In this document: piece by piece, positions 34,147 through 44,965 of the stretch
Numbering within the stretch: position 1 is the stretch's first letter
How the letters are laid out: each line of letters starts with the position of its first letter
Program-made: the position numbers and the translations under genes
Notes under the pieces: generated by a model
Told to the model about the DNA's origin: nothing
Database searches by the model: none
What the model saw: only the letters and a program-made list of their open reading frames with translations
DNA from: Clavaria fumosa
Taxonomy: Eukaryota; Basidiomycota; Agaricomycetes; Agaricales; Clavariaceae
NCBI GenBank assembly: GCA_951802425.1
Contig: OX637799.1
Span: 930,001 to 994,000 of the forward strand
Direction: 5' to 3'
DNA length: 64,000 bases

Positions 34147-34290
34147 GTGCCCACACACATTGGAGCTTGCTCAGCAGCCCAAAGCCATTGATCAGACATA
34201 AATTACAGTACAAGCGAATGTACACCTGAGTAGCATACTCCAACATAGGGCATAGCCCCAATAGGAGTCTAATGGAAAGAAAAAAAATCA

Positions 34291-35372
34291 AGAAATCATT
34301 TGAACCTCAAAAGAGAGCGGCAAAGGCATGCCAGAAAGTGCTGTCTTCCTGGAGGCTTAAGTGACCTACATTGTTGCACATCACACAGGGGCCAGAGCAT
34401 GTAGGGAGGTAAAGACAAGCATATATTGAGGGACATGGACACAAGAACACAGAGAGAAAGATTGCCAAGCAAGACAAGGATGTGGCGGGCAGCGCCGCAG
34501 TGGCTGCAATGCCACATGACAAAGACAACAGCCAAATAAAGAAATTTTGAATTACTAAGCATTTCGAAATTCAAGGGTTTTGAATATTTTGTGACCGTTC
34601 ATGCATTCATGGGACGTTCATGACCTTGTAAACATGAACGTGGGATCTGGTTTGTGAATGTCCAACACTGTGGACCACAATACCCAAGCTGACATCTTGC
34701 AGGGTGGGTTTCTTTACATCTCACAAACATGCACCGAGACAACACTTTTTGCACCGTTGACCCTGCATGTCTCATTGGCCAACAAACACACAGAAGCGGC
34801 CACTGGATGCTTTCAAGATGGCCTCAGTGAAGATGAGATAGAGTCTGTCTAATCGGTAGTTGAGATAGTTGCGAGATACGCTTTCCAAATTCAATGATCA
34901 GCTTGATGTTCTTCCTATAAATTGTATCCGTTTATACATTCACTGGTACTTATGGGATATCACCAATGCCAACATTGATTTGAGGACACTCAAGAGGAAC
35001 GTTCGTTACTGAGCCACGCAGAAGAACGAGAGGTGATAAATTATTATTATTACGCACTTCGAGCCATCAGGCACTGTAACGACAGATGACGATGTGGACC
35101 GCCCGAGGTGAAAAGTGAAAAGAGCACGGAACATGAATTGGAAGCGATCTAATGGAGAGGGAGAGAAAGGCAGGACCGCGGATCGTGAGCTTGAGTCAGG
35201 GAAGAAGGAGAGAGTATCGTGACCTGTGGCTGCCCGGTTATTTACAAGTACCGCTAGAGCAAAGCGGCGCCCGCAGGGCACGAAAGACGAACGGAGTGTA
35301 TGTATGCTTCTGTTCGAATATAAAAAGAGGAGAGAGAGAGAGGGAAAAAAACACATCGCCGAAGCGAAGGTC
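34291..35372. other. Spacer between the transposon block and the VAP gene; no gene seen
   Basis: AT-richer sequence with only short frames that lack features. The shift to GC-rich host sequence begins near 35050. The last ~300 bp are presumably the 3' UTR and terminator region of the VAP gene on the minus strand. Confidence 0.5.
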
Positions 35373-37075
35373 TCAGAAAAACAAATACGTGGTAATGAAC
35401 ACGCCAAGCGCGATGATGATAACCACCTGCAATGGCACGCCCTCAGGCTGCAGCACCATCCTATCATACATCTCATCTGCTTCGGATCCGACAACCGTGC
35501 TACCGTCATCTGAGAGAGCGCGGTTGGGTCGCCGCCGGAGTTCGGTGCCCAATGTGGAGGCGGGGGAAGTGGGATCGGGCGCAGTGGCCAGGAGCGCCCT
35601 CAGACGCTGGTTTTCCGCCAACGCGGCGTTATATTTCGCAAGCAGCTCCGGGTCCGGCCTCGTGACAACTACGGGTGGGGCCGCCTCTTCAGCGGCGGGC
35701 TCCGGAGCAGGCCCCGGTAGAGGTATCGACGCGGGCACGGGGGACGACTCGACGACGGGTGTGGAGGCGGGGGCGGCGGGATGGGGTGTGTCTTCCGGTG
35801 CAGGAGAGGCAGCCGCTTGCCCGACACCGCGTTGGCCGAGGTCGAGCAGGTCAATGCCCTGTTCGTCATGGGGTGCATCAGGAACCGCGCTGGAGGGTGT
35901 GGTAGGCCGAATGGTGGGGGTCTCCTCGTCGTGCAGCGCCGCCGCCGTCGCCGCCTCGGCAGACCGGTCGGCTGGTAGCGACTCGGTCAAGGGCTGCTCA
36001 GCCGTGGGGTCTGCTTGAGGTTCGCCATCAGGCTCATCGCTGGGATCACTCCCGCGTTTCCCCTCGCCGTTGACGGCGGGCCCATGGGGCGCCACGCCGT
36101 TGGCAGCGACTTCGCCGTCGTGGTGGTGGTGGTGGTGCACAATGCCATTGGCGGCGTGAGCGTGAGCGTCGACCGCCTTTTCCGTTCGCAGCCCAAAGAA
36201 AGATAATAAACAAAAAAGAACAAAAAAGGCCGAATCGCGCAGGGCAGGGCCCACTCACGTTCTCGGCGTCCGTCAGCCAGCCACCCGCGCCGCCCTCGTC
36301 TTCCTCGGCGATGTTCTGGCCGTCGGCCGGCAGGTACACCACCTTGAGTTTCTGCTGGTATACCCTCCGGTCCTCGGTGATGGCGCCCTCGGGGTTCCAC
36401 TGCAGACAGACACCGTGCCACAAACCGTCAGGACAAAATTCAAAACAAGGCGATCGAGAAAGGGGGGGCACGCACAAGGGCAGGCAGCGCGAGCGTCTCC
36501 TTCTCCGGGGTCAGGACGGTGCTTTGGATAAGGAACTTGTCTTTGCACTTGACGCCCATCGGCGGCTCCTCTTTCAGGCCCTGCAACGTCACTGATTCCC
36601 CCCCAAAAAAAAGAAAAAGAAAAAGAATATTAGAAGACAGGGAAAGAGCGCGCTGGTCGCAGCGCCCAAGGGAAAGAAAGAACCCACCCGCCACCTCGAC
36701 ACTCTGCCCGGGCTCTATTCTTCCAGAGTTAGGCCGCACACAGTACACCTAGCACGAAAAAAAGCCGCAACAAGCGAAAGCCCAAAACGACACAAAAAAA
36801 GTACCAACGTCACCAACGTCACCAGCAGGGAAAAAAAATCGCGTACCCTGGGCGCCGTCGTCTTGACCTTGAATGCCACGGGTTGCTCGTTAGTGTTGTG
36901 AATAGTGACGGAGCGCTTATTTGATTCGACCAACAACGGTCCTACGTCACGCAAGCACATGCAAGCAGAGGAAGGTAAGGTGCGCCCGATGACCGGCGGG
37001 CGCGGAGTCATCAAAAACAAAAGGTGACGCACTGTTGAAGGACAGCGTAGAACTGGGTCGGATCACCACTGACAT
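35373..37075 (-). CDS. VAP/Scs2-like MSP-domain protein, ER membrane contact-site tether
   Basis: VAP proteins sit in the ER membrane and bind FFAT-motif proteins through an N-terminal MSP domain. The start is ATG at 37075 (MSVVIRPSSTLSFNS). Exons separated by short introns carry HNTNEQPVAFKVKTTAP (about 36910-36850), the signature strand of the MSP fold, then YCVRPNSGRIEPGQSVEV (36750-36695), GVKCKDKFLIQS (about 36560-36525), and WNPEGAITEDRRVYQQKLKVVYLP (about 36400-36330). The last exon has a His-rich and Pro/Ala-rich linker, a short coiled coil (about 35650-35590) and a C-terminal membrane anchor (VVIIIALGVFITTYLFF) ending at 35373. All parts of the family are present in order, so I take it as the functional copy. 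Exon borders are approximate. Two truncated copies lie to its right. Confidence 0.88.
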
Positions 37076-37479
37076 TTTTTGGAGTTGAGAGGGAGTAGAG
37101 TAGGGGGGGGTGGGAGATGGGAGAGAAGGGGAGAGAAGGGAGAGTGGGGGAGAGCACAATAGGCGGAGGAAGAAGGTAAGAGTTCGGCGCTCGTTAGTGC
37201 GCAGTGGGTGGCGGTCACCTCGTTGCTTGCCTGCGTTTGTTCTCCCTCCCCCGCGCAACTCCAACGCTCTATCTAAATTACCCTCCTCGAGGCCTCATGG
37301 CTCCAGCGTGTTCATTTTCTTTCCTCAACTTCTTTCTACAACTCCTATGAGGCGGAAGCAAACCCGTTGACCTATTGCAACGGATAATTGTAACGAGTTT
37401 ACTACTACATGTTCGTGTTGTTACGTTCACGTTCAGAAGTTCGTTTGCTCTTTAGAAAAACGAAAGGATTTTTTTGGTG
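37076..37479. other. VAP upstream region / relic of the ABC gene 3' flank
   Basis: A purine-rich tract (37085-37150) lies next to the VAP start. From about 37290 the sequence (gaggc...atggctccagcg, ttcattttctttc) recurs near 41880 and 44690, each time just beyond an ABC 3' end. It therefore belongs to the duplicated ABC-VAP interval. Confidence 0.6.
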
Positions 37480-40340
37480 TAACACCGTCGCAAGAAATCG
37501 TCGAATGACATATGGAATCTCCTACAGAGGTTCTGCAGCGTCGCATGTTACCCATCACAAAGGGCAATCAGCTGCGTCCCAGATTCGCTCACTTTGCCCT
37601 TCGATGAAATATCTACCAGGAACAAAACAATATTTCAGCAAAGGTCCAAGCAGTGTATCGAGGAGAGGCGGTGCGCGATGGAGATCGTCGTCCGGCCCTT
37701 TGCCGCCTTGTCCAACGCATCCTGCACGGCCTTCTCAGACGTCGAGTCCATCGCCTCATCCCCGCAAAAGCCGATCAAAAAAAGGGAATGCGGCAGAAGT
37801 GAAGAACAGCGACTGCCATCCAACAGTAACGCCTTAGGATTACGCAATAGTGCACGAGCGATAGCGACGCGTTCTACATAAACAAACCGGCTGGCCGTCA
37901 GCACCCGCACGATAATCACGAGGAAGGACCAATAGCGAAGCGAATAAGACACACGTTTCTGACCAACCGAAAGCTGAGACCCTTTCCTGCCCACCTCAGT
38001 CTCGAAACCACTGCGAACACGCACCACCGCCAGTGCGAATCCCTTGGAGAAACCAAAATTCTAAAAACAAACGTACTTGGGCAGGGACCTAATGAAGTCA
38101 AAGATGTTAGCATCTCTACAGGCAGCCTCCAACTCGCCTTGTGACACTTCAGATACAGGCTTAATAGCGCCCAGCAAAATGTTGAACCGGACCGTCCCGG
38201 CGTTCAACGTCTATCTAGCAAGAAGGTATTCAGCACAAAAGCCGACTCGAGTATCTCAACGAAAACCAAGCACGTAGCGGCTCTTGCGAGACCAACGCAA
38301 GCTGCTTGCGGTATTCCTGCAGGTCCAATTTAGTGATATTCTAGTCAAGCTAAACGAGGGTTCAGAGACAAACGCGAACAAGAAAAAAAAATGAATACGT
38401 ACGTATATGTGACCCGCTAACGGATCGTAAAACGGCTCGATCAGTTGAATACTATACCATCAAGCCAACCAGTCAACACTATATCTCCAAAGCACAAAAG
38501 ATGAAAACAAGAAAACAACGACGCATATAGTACTCTCCCCAGTAGCCCCAACCTCCACCGTGATCGAGAAGTCTCTCAACACACGCACACCAGGCCGCGT
38601 CGGATACCTAAAGTGGACCTCAATGCGCAACCGGCTGGCCTCTTCTCGCCCGTCGACTCCGAGTCGATCTCCAGCACCGAGTCCAGCAGCGTTACGATAT
38701 CTGACGCCGCAGGAGATGTCGGGCACAAACGAGAACACGTTGCTCGCTTGGATGGCGCCAAAGGTCGTGCTCTAGAGAGAGTTCAGTCCGTCAGCGTGAG
38801 ATCACGGGCAACACGCGCACGCGCAAGAAGAGAAAATACGACATACCATAAGCCCAACAAAGAACTGGAACGTACTAAACTCCCCAAACGACTCTCACCG
38901 CGAGCCATACCAAAACACCAGCGCAATCACGAAGAAGCTCCCCGCCTGCGTGAACGTGTAGATCAGGTTGCTCCACACCGCCATGCCGCAGCGGCTCCCC
39001 CAGACTATGGCTGTACAGCTGCAGGCAGTCCTCCTCGCGCGTCAGCGACGCCACCGTCCGGATCGCCCCCTGCTGCCTCGCATGCTGGGCGCACGCGGTT
39101 TCTTGTTCGTTGGTCTTTAAGAACTATGACGCGCTATTGGCGGACTCTTGGGTCGGACGAGAGACAACATAGACGACGGTCTGGACCGGCTCACCAGACG
39201 AATATAGCTCGCCGACATCAACAACGGCATGCAAGCTAGGCGAGATGGCATCAGCAAGAATGACCCAAAAAAAAACCCCCGGACGCCCTTACCGAGTGCG
39301 ACGAGCGTGACTTTAAAGACGAGACAGGATCAGCCCCGAGACCAAATTGGCGGCGGCCTGCACGATACTACTAAACAAAAAAATTATTAGCAAGGTTATT
39401 TTGATTGTTTGCAAATTCTAAAAAGACGACGCACGCTCCGAGCAAGCCCACTAATCTTTTGCGGGTTATCGCTCAAAGTCGACGTCAAGCTACCAGCCTT
39501 TGAAAGCCGCCATCGTCAGCGCTTCACAATCCAAAAACACGAAGGGCAAAAAAAACCACACTTGTCGAAGAACTCCAGACCATGGCTTTAAAGCTCAGAG
39601 ACCTCAGCTTCCGCGTGAGCGCCGCCGCCGCCTGGCCGAAGGGGGAGTTCTGGCATCCAATGGACATGGCCCTGAGGACGGCAATGATGAAGAACCTGGG
39701 CACCAAAGAAAAGAGATTCGAGCCAACCATCGAAAGAGACTGTAAAAGATGGAGAACCCTCACCAAAGCGCACTACAATCGCCCTCGTGGCGCCGCACCC
39801 TGGGGCGAAAAGCACCACGCGTCAGCTTACAACCAAAAATTGCAGAAAACGACAACACACCCAAGAGATGATTCCGAAACTCGGCGTCTCCCGCCGCTGC
39901 AGAGGCTGCTCCTCCCTCAACGTCTTCGGCACCCTCCCCTTCCCCTCTTCCTCCAGGTCCTTCTCCTTCTCATCCTCACCACCACCCTCCACACTCCCCT
40001 CCGTCGTCGACGGCTCCTCGCTCTCCGCCCCAGCCCCAGCCATCAACTCCCGCAGCTTCTGCGCGTGTACCAACCGCGCATACGCCCCATTCTCCTCCTT
40101 CAACGACTCCAAGTGCGTCCCCTGCTCCGGCACGCGTCCATCGCCCATCACGAAAATGCAATGCGCATCCCTGATCGTCGTCTGCCAGATGGCTCTCAGG
40201 ACATCCAAGACCTCGAGGACCTCAATTTTGCTAACGATGATGCACGAACTGATGCAGCAAACATACCATAGGTGAGCGAAGGACTTCGGTAGTGGCAATG
40301 GCAGTGAGGTATCCGCAGGATGTTCAAGCTCAATAAACTT
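37480..40340 (-). pseudogene. ABC transporter remnant 1 (3' half plus linker)
   Basis: Homologous to the second half of the intact gene at 44966-50555. Right to left: the inter-domain linker ([22 protein letters not shown] near 40165-40095), TM segments (VGLM region, 39600-38800), the second nucleotide-binding domain ([15 protein letters not shown] near 38610; [13 protein letters not shown] near 38320; LSVGQKR near 37975 where the intact gene has LSGGQKR), and [18 protein letters not shown] near 37710. The Walker A loop is interrupted and frameshifts are scattered. The linker joins unrelated sequence near 40300, the duplication breakpoint. Confidence 0.85.
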
Positions 40341-40439
40341 ATTGTACATCCAACCTTACTCGAGTCAGTCTCAACTATTTTTTGATAAATTTGCTTTCGA
40401 GTCATGCCCAGCCAACCGCAACCGAACCCCCATTTTAGG

Positions 40440-41416
40440 CCCGCTATAAATTTCTCCCAACATGCGGACATTCCATTGGCAGCGGATTGCGCGTGCGCGT
40501 CGGCCGTCTTTTTTTGTCTACATTTACAAAGTGCGTGCAGGACCGTCATCTAGCCGTCCACGGGCAGGTACGCCACCTTGAGTTTCTGCTGGTATACCCT
40601 CCGGTCCTCGGTGATGGCGCCATCGGGGTTCCACTGCAGACAGACACGTGCCGCGAACCGTCAGGAGAAAATTCAAAACAAGGCGCTAGAGAGGGGGGGG
40701 GAACGCACAAGAGCAGCCACCGCCAGCGTCTCCTTCTCCGGGTTCATGACCGTGCTCTTTATAAGGATCTTGTCTTTGCACTTGACGCCCATCGGCGGCT
40801 CCTCTTTCAGGCCCTGCAACGTCACTGATTCCGCCCCCAAAAAAAGAATATTAGAAGACAGGGAAAGAGCGCGCTGGTCGCAGCGCCCAAGGAAAAGAAA
40901 GAACCCACCCGCCGCCTCGACGCTCTGCCCGGGCTCTATCCTTCCAGAGTTAGGACGCACACAGTACACCTGCATGAAAGAATACCGCAACGAGTGAGAG
41001 CCGGAACAAAGCGGCAACGTCAGCGATGTCAGCGACATCAGCAACAAAGGGGAAAAAATGAGCGCGTACCCTAGGCGCCGTCGTCGTGATTTTGAACACG
41101 ATGGGCTGCTCGTTCGTGTTGTGGATCGTGAGGAAGCGCCTCGCGTCGACCAGCGGTCCTACGTCACGCAGGCAAACAGAGGGGGGAAGGGGCGCTGCCC
41201 GATTACCGGCGGGCGCGGAGTCATCGAAAACAAAAAGACGCACTGTTTTTTTTTTTTTTTTTTTTTTTTCTCCTCATTTATTCTCTGTTGGGGCATAGCC
41301 CTATGGTCGAGATATGTACAATGTAGTCCTGCCTGTGTCACTTCTCCCCTGCCTTCCTCTGCCATAGACGCACTGTTGAAAGACAGCGTCGTACTGGGTT
41401 GAAGTACCACTGACAT
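40440..41416 (-). pseudogene. VAP copy 2, truncated
   Basis: It has the ATG (41416, MSVVLQPSTTLSFNS) and all MSP exons (HNTNEQPIVFKITTTAP near 41120; YCVRPNSGRIEPGQSVEA near 40970; GVKCKDKILIKS near 40790; EDRRVYQQKLKVAYLP near 40600-40570). It loses homology after the AHAQSAANG block near 40490, before the coiled coil and membrane anchor. An insertion (41246-41365) sits in its first intron. Without the anchor it could at most make a soluble MSP domain, and a stop follows the MSP exons. Confidence 0.82.
41246..41365 (-). mobile_element. Retroposed poly(A)-tailed fragment in VAP copy 2
   Basis: A ~120-bp segment absent from VAP copies 1 and 3. On the minus strand it ends GAGAATAAATGAGGAG followed by about 24 A. 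It is bounded by direct repeats AGACGCACTG (41236-41245 and 41366-41375). A poly(A) tail behind an AATAAA signal and a ~10-12 bp target repeat are the marks of LINE-driven retroposition of an mRNA end or a SINE. The source gene is not in the window. Confidence 0.82.
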
Positions 41417-42109
41417 TTGGGGGTTGAAAGAGAGTAGAGTAGGGGGTGGGAGAATGGGAGAACGGGGAGAACGGGGAGAGTGGGGGAGAGCACAACAGGC
41501 GGAGGAAGGTAAGGCGCTCGCTGAATGCACGACTACCTTTGCTTGCCTGCGTTTGTGTTCCCCCCACACCCGCACAACGTTATCATAAACGCGCGCGAAC
41601 CTGAAGACTCAAAGTTGAAGAACGCTTAGTAAGCTGCTGCTACTAGGTCTGTCTCGCTGCACGTTGCGCTATTCGCCTGCCTCGCACTGGCAAGTAGCCT
41701 ACCTCACCACGCCCCCCCTTTTTTACTTCTTTCTTCTGTTTCGTGTATGCGTGTGCGTCTCATTGACACACGCTCAGTTGAAATAATTCATCCTACTAGT
41801 TGGGCTGCGTCCGAGGGGTCTGACCCGGCTAACCTTCGCTGGGGTTAAGTGTGACGATTGGACGCTCTAAATTGCCTCGAGGCTTTATGGCTCCAGCGTG
41901 GTCATTTTCTTTCTACAATTGCTACGAGGCGGAAGCAAATCCCTTGAACTCTTTTCCCCCGATTGCAAGTCATCTAGCAGGGCAGCAGATAATTGTAAGT
42001 CTACCACTACTACATGTTCACGTTGTTACGTTCACGTTTAAAAGTTCGTTACCTGTTAGAAAAACAAAAAGAAAAGAAATTGCAAGTTCGTGTAACACCG
42101 TCGCAAGAA

Positions 42110-43200
42110 ATCGTCGAATGGGATGTGAAATACCATTTTACCTCTCAGACAGGTTCTGCTGCGTCGTATATTACCCGCCGCGAAGGGTAATCATCTTCAT
42201 CCCCGATTCGCTCACTTTGCCCTCCTTAATGAAATATCTGCCATGAACAAAACAAGGTCTCAAGCAAATCGAAGATGACAACTCATATGCAGTGTATCGA
42301 GGAGAGGCGGTGCGCGATGGCGATCGTCGTCCGGCCCTTTGCCGCCTTGTCCAACGCATCCTGCACGGCTTTCTCAGACGTCGAGTCCATCGCCTAATCC
42401 CCGCAAAAGCCGATCAAAAAAAGGGAATGCGGCAGAAGTGAAGCACAGCGACTGCCATCCAACAGTAACGCCTTAGGATTACGCAATAGTGCACGAACGA
42501 TAGCGATGCGTTCTGCGTAAACGAATCGGCTGGCCGGTAGCACCCGCACGATAATCACGAGGAGGGACCGATAGCGAAGCGAATAATACCCACCCGAAAG
42601 CCGAGACCCTTTCCTGCCCCCGAAGCCACTGCGAACACGCACCTCCGCCGGTGCGAATCCCCTGGAGAAATCAAAATTTTAAAAACAAACGTACTTGGGC
42701 AGGGGTCAAAGATGCTGGCATCTCTACAGGCAACCTCTAACTCATCTTGTGACACTTCAGATACAGGCTAGAAATTTGAAGAAGACATCAACACACCAAA
42801 GACCATCCCAAAACTCGGCGTCTCCCGCCGCCGCAGAGGCTGCTCCTCCCTCAACGTCTTCGCCACCCTCCCCTTCCCCTCTTCCTTCAGGTCCTTCTCC
42901 TTCTTCTCATCCCCACCCTGCTCCCCTCCGCCGTCGACGGCTCCCTACTCTCCGCCCCAGCCCCATCCGTCAACTCCAGCAACTTCTGCGCCTGCACCAA
43001 CCGCGCATACGCCCCATTCTCCTCCTTCAACGACTCCAAGTGTGTCCCCTGCTCCGGCACGCGCCCGTCGCCCATCACGAAAATGCAATGCGCTTTCCTG
43101 ATCGTCGTCTGCCAGATGGCTCTCAGTACATCCAAGACCTCGAGGACCTCATTTCTGCTAAATGATGATGCACGAGCTGATGTAGCAAACAGTCTCTTTC
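42110..43200 (-). pseudogene. ABC transporter remnant 2 (linker fused to end of NBD2)
   Basis: It holds the linker block ([22 protein letters not shown] near 43100-43035) and then, across a large deletion near 42775, the end of the second nucleotide-binding domain (VSQDELEVACRDASIFD near 42755-42705; [22 protein letters not shown] near 42500; [10 protein letters not shown] near 42320). The whole second membrane domain is missing. It shares with remnant 1 both the linker breakpoint and a small deletion in the D-loop region, so the two remnants are each other's closest relatives. Confidence 0.82.
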
Positions 43201-43329
43201 TTCCAACATACCATAGGTGAGCAAAGGACAAGATGGTTCAGGACTGGGTGGTGGCAGTGGCAGTAAGGTACCCACAGAAATACACTTATCGTACATCCAA
43301 CCTTACACTAGTCCAACCTCAACTATCTT

Positions 43330-44388
43330 AATTTTTGATACATCTGCTCCCGAGTCATGCCCAGCCCGCAGCCAACTCTCCATTTTAGGCCCGCCATAAA
43401 CCTTGCCCATGCGGACTTTCCGTTGGAAGCGGTGTGGGCGTGCGCGTCGACCGACTTTTCCCGTCTGCATCTACAAAGGGCTACGGCCGTTTGCTGGCCG
43501 GCCACGTCTTCCTTGGCGACGTCCTGGCCGTCCGCGGGCAGGTACACCACCTTGAGTTTCTGTTCGTGCACCTTCATGTCCTCGGTGATGGTGCCCGGGG
43601 GGTTCCACTGCCGACAGACACCGCGCCACAAACCGTCAGGAGAGAAGATTCAAAACACGGCGATTGAGACAGAGGGGGGGGGAAGAGGGGGGGCACGCAC
43701 AAGGGCAGCCATCGCCAGCGTCTCCTTCTCCGGGGTCATGACCGTGCTCTGGATAAGGAACTTGTCTCTGCACTTGACGCCCATCGGCGGCTCCTTTCTC
43801 AGGCCCTGCAACGACACTGATTCCCCAAAACGAGCGCGGAAAGGTAGTGGGATTAGAAGACAGGGAAAGAGCGCGGTTGGTCAACTGCAGCGCCCAAGGG
43901 AAAGAGAGGGGGAAAAAAAAAAAAAGAACCCACGCGACACCTTGACGCTCTGCCCGGGCTCTATCCTCCCATAGTTAGGACGCACATTGTACACCTAGCA
44001 TGAAAAGAATTAAAAACGCCGCAACAAGCGAAAAGCCCCCCCCCCCCAAAAAAAAAAAAAACAAGAAAAAAAAAAACCCCAACGTCGCCAAACGTCAGCG
44101 ACGTCAGCAACAAAAGGGGGGGGAAAAGAAAAGGGCAGCCGTACCCTGGGCGCCGTCGTCTTGACCTTGAACGCCACAGGTTGCTCGTTCGTGTTATAGA
44201 TCGTGAGGGAGAGGGAGCGCTTCTTCGCGTCGAGTAACGGTCCTGCGCCACGCAAAGCAAGCAGAGGGAGGGGTAAGGGGCGCCGCCCGATTACGAGGGG
44301 GGCGCGGAGGTCATCGAAAACAAAACAAAGAAAAAGGCGACGCACTGCTGAAGGACAGCGCCGTACTGGGTTGGAGTACCACTGACAT
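43330..44388 (-). pseudogene. VAP copy 3, truncated
   Basis: ATG at 44388, then MSP exons: YNTNEQPVAFKVKTTAP (about 44195-44150), VRPNYGRIEPGQSVKV (about 43990-43945), GVKCRDKFLIQSTVMTPE (about 43785-43735) and EDMKVHEQKLKVVYLPADGQ (about 43590-43530). It stops matching VAP copy 1 after VDAHAHTASNG near 43420 and continues into the same foreign tail as copy 2 (MAGLKW...GMTREQMYQK). It lacks the coiled coil and the membrane anchor. Several homopolymer runs (44033-44075) lie in an intron. Confidence 0.8.
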
Positions 44389-44431
44389 TTGTGGGGGTTG
44401 AGAGAGCAGGGGGTGGGAGAGAGCGGGGAGA

Positions 44432-44490
44432 ATGGAGAGATTGGAGAGATTGGAGAGATTGGAGAGATTGGAGAGATTGGAGAGGACGGG
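44432..44490. repeat. 9-bp microsatellite ATTGGAGAG, about 6 units
   Basis: Tandem 9-bp repeats upstream of the VAP copy 3 start, within the purine-rich tract that all three VAP copies share. Confidence 0.9.
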
Positions 44491-44965
44491 CGGAGGAAGG
44501 CAAAGCGCTGGTTAGATGCCCCCGTTGGACCTTTGCTTGCCTACGTTTGTGTTCCCCCCACCACCACACCACCCGCGCACAACTCCATTCGGTTGTTAAA
44601 GTTAAACGCGCACACCCCGATAGCGGAACGTAAGAGTCAAAGTACCCAAGAAGATCGCTTAGTAAGCAGCTCCTCGCAAGTATGGCAGCTCCAGCGGAAG
44701 CAAATCCATTGAATTTTTTTCCTGCTCTAATTGCAACTCATCTAGCAAGGGCAGCAGATAATGGTAACAAGTTTACTACTACTACACGTTCGTTCACTGG
44801 GTGTGTTTGTTACGTTCACGTTCAAGAAGTTCGTCGCCTTATAAAAAAAACAACAAAAAAAGAAAAAAAAGAAGGGAAAAAAAAAAAGACAAGGTCGTGT
44901 AACACCGTCGCAAGAAAATTCGTGGAATGGCATATAGGAAATACATCCCTTCTTTTTCTTTTTCT

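Larger units (their letters stand above)
22960..34290 (+). mobile_element. 5'-truncated LINE (Tad/I-like, with RNase H), split by C2
   Basis: The non-LTR retrotransposon is present as about 22960-24473 and 33313-34290, separated by C2 with target repeat AAAAC. It begins inside the RT domain, so it is 5'-truncated as usual for LINEs. The order is RT thumb, RNase H, C-terminal CCHC-type motif, 3' UTR. The 3' part holds a MITE and an A-rich stretch near 34274-34288 that may be the element's tail. The exact ends are estimates. Confidence 0.8.

Noticed and set aside
34658..34852. A 64-codon frame as a gene
   Set aside because: It is short, has no homology I recognise, shows no intron or promoter context, and lies in low-complexity spacer.
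41246..41269. Poly-T run as a terminator or sequencing artefact
   Set aside because: It joins a unique segment with AATAAA and is bounded by direct repeats, which fits retroposition better.
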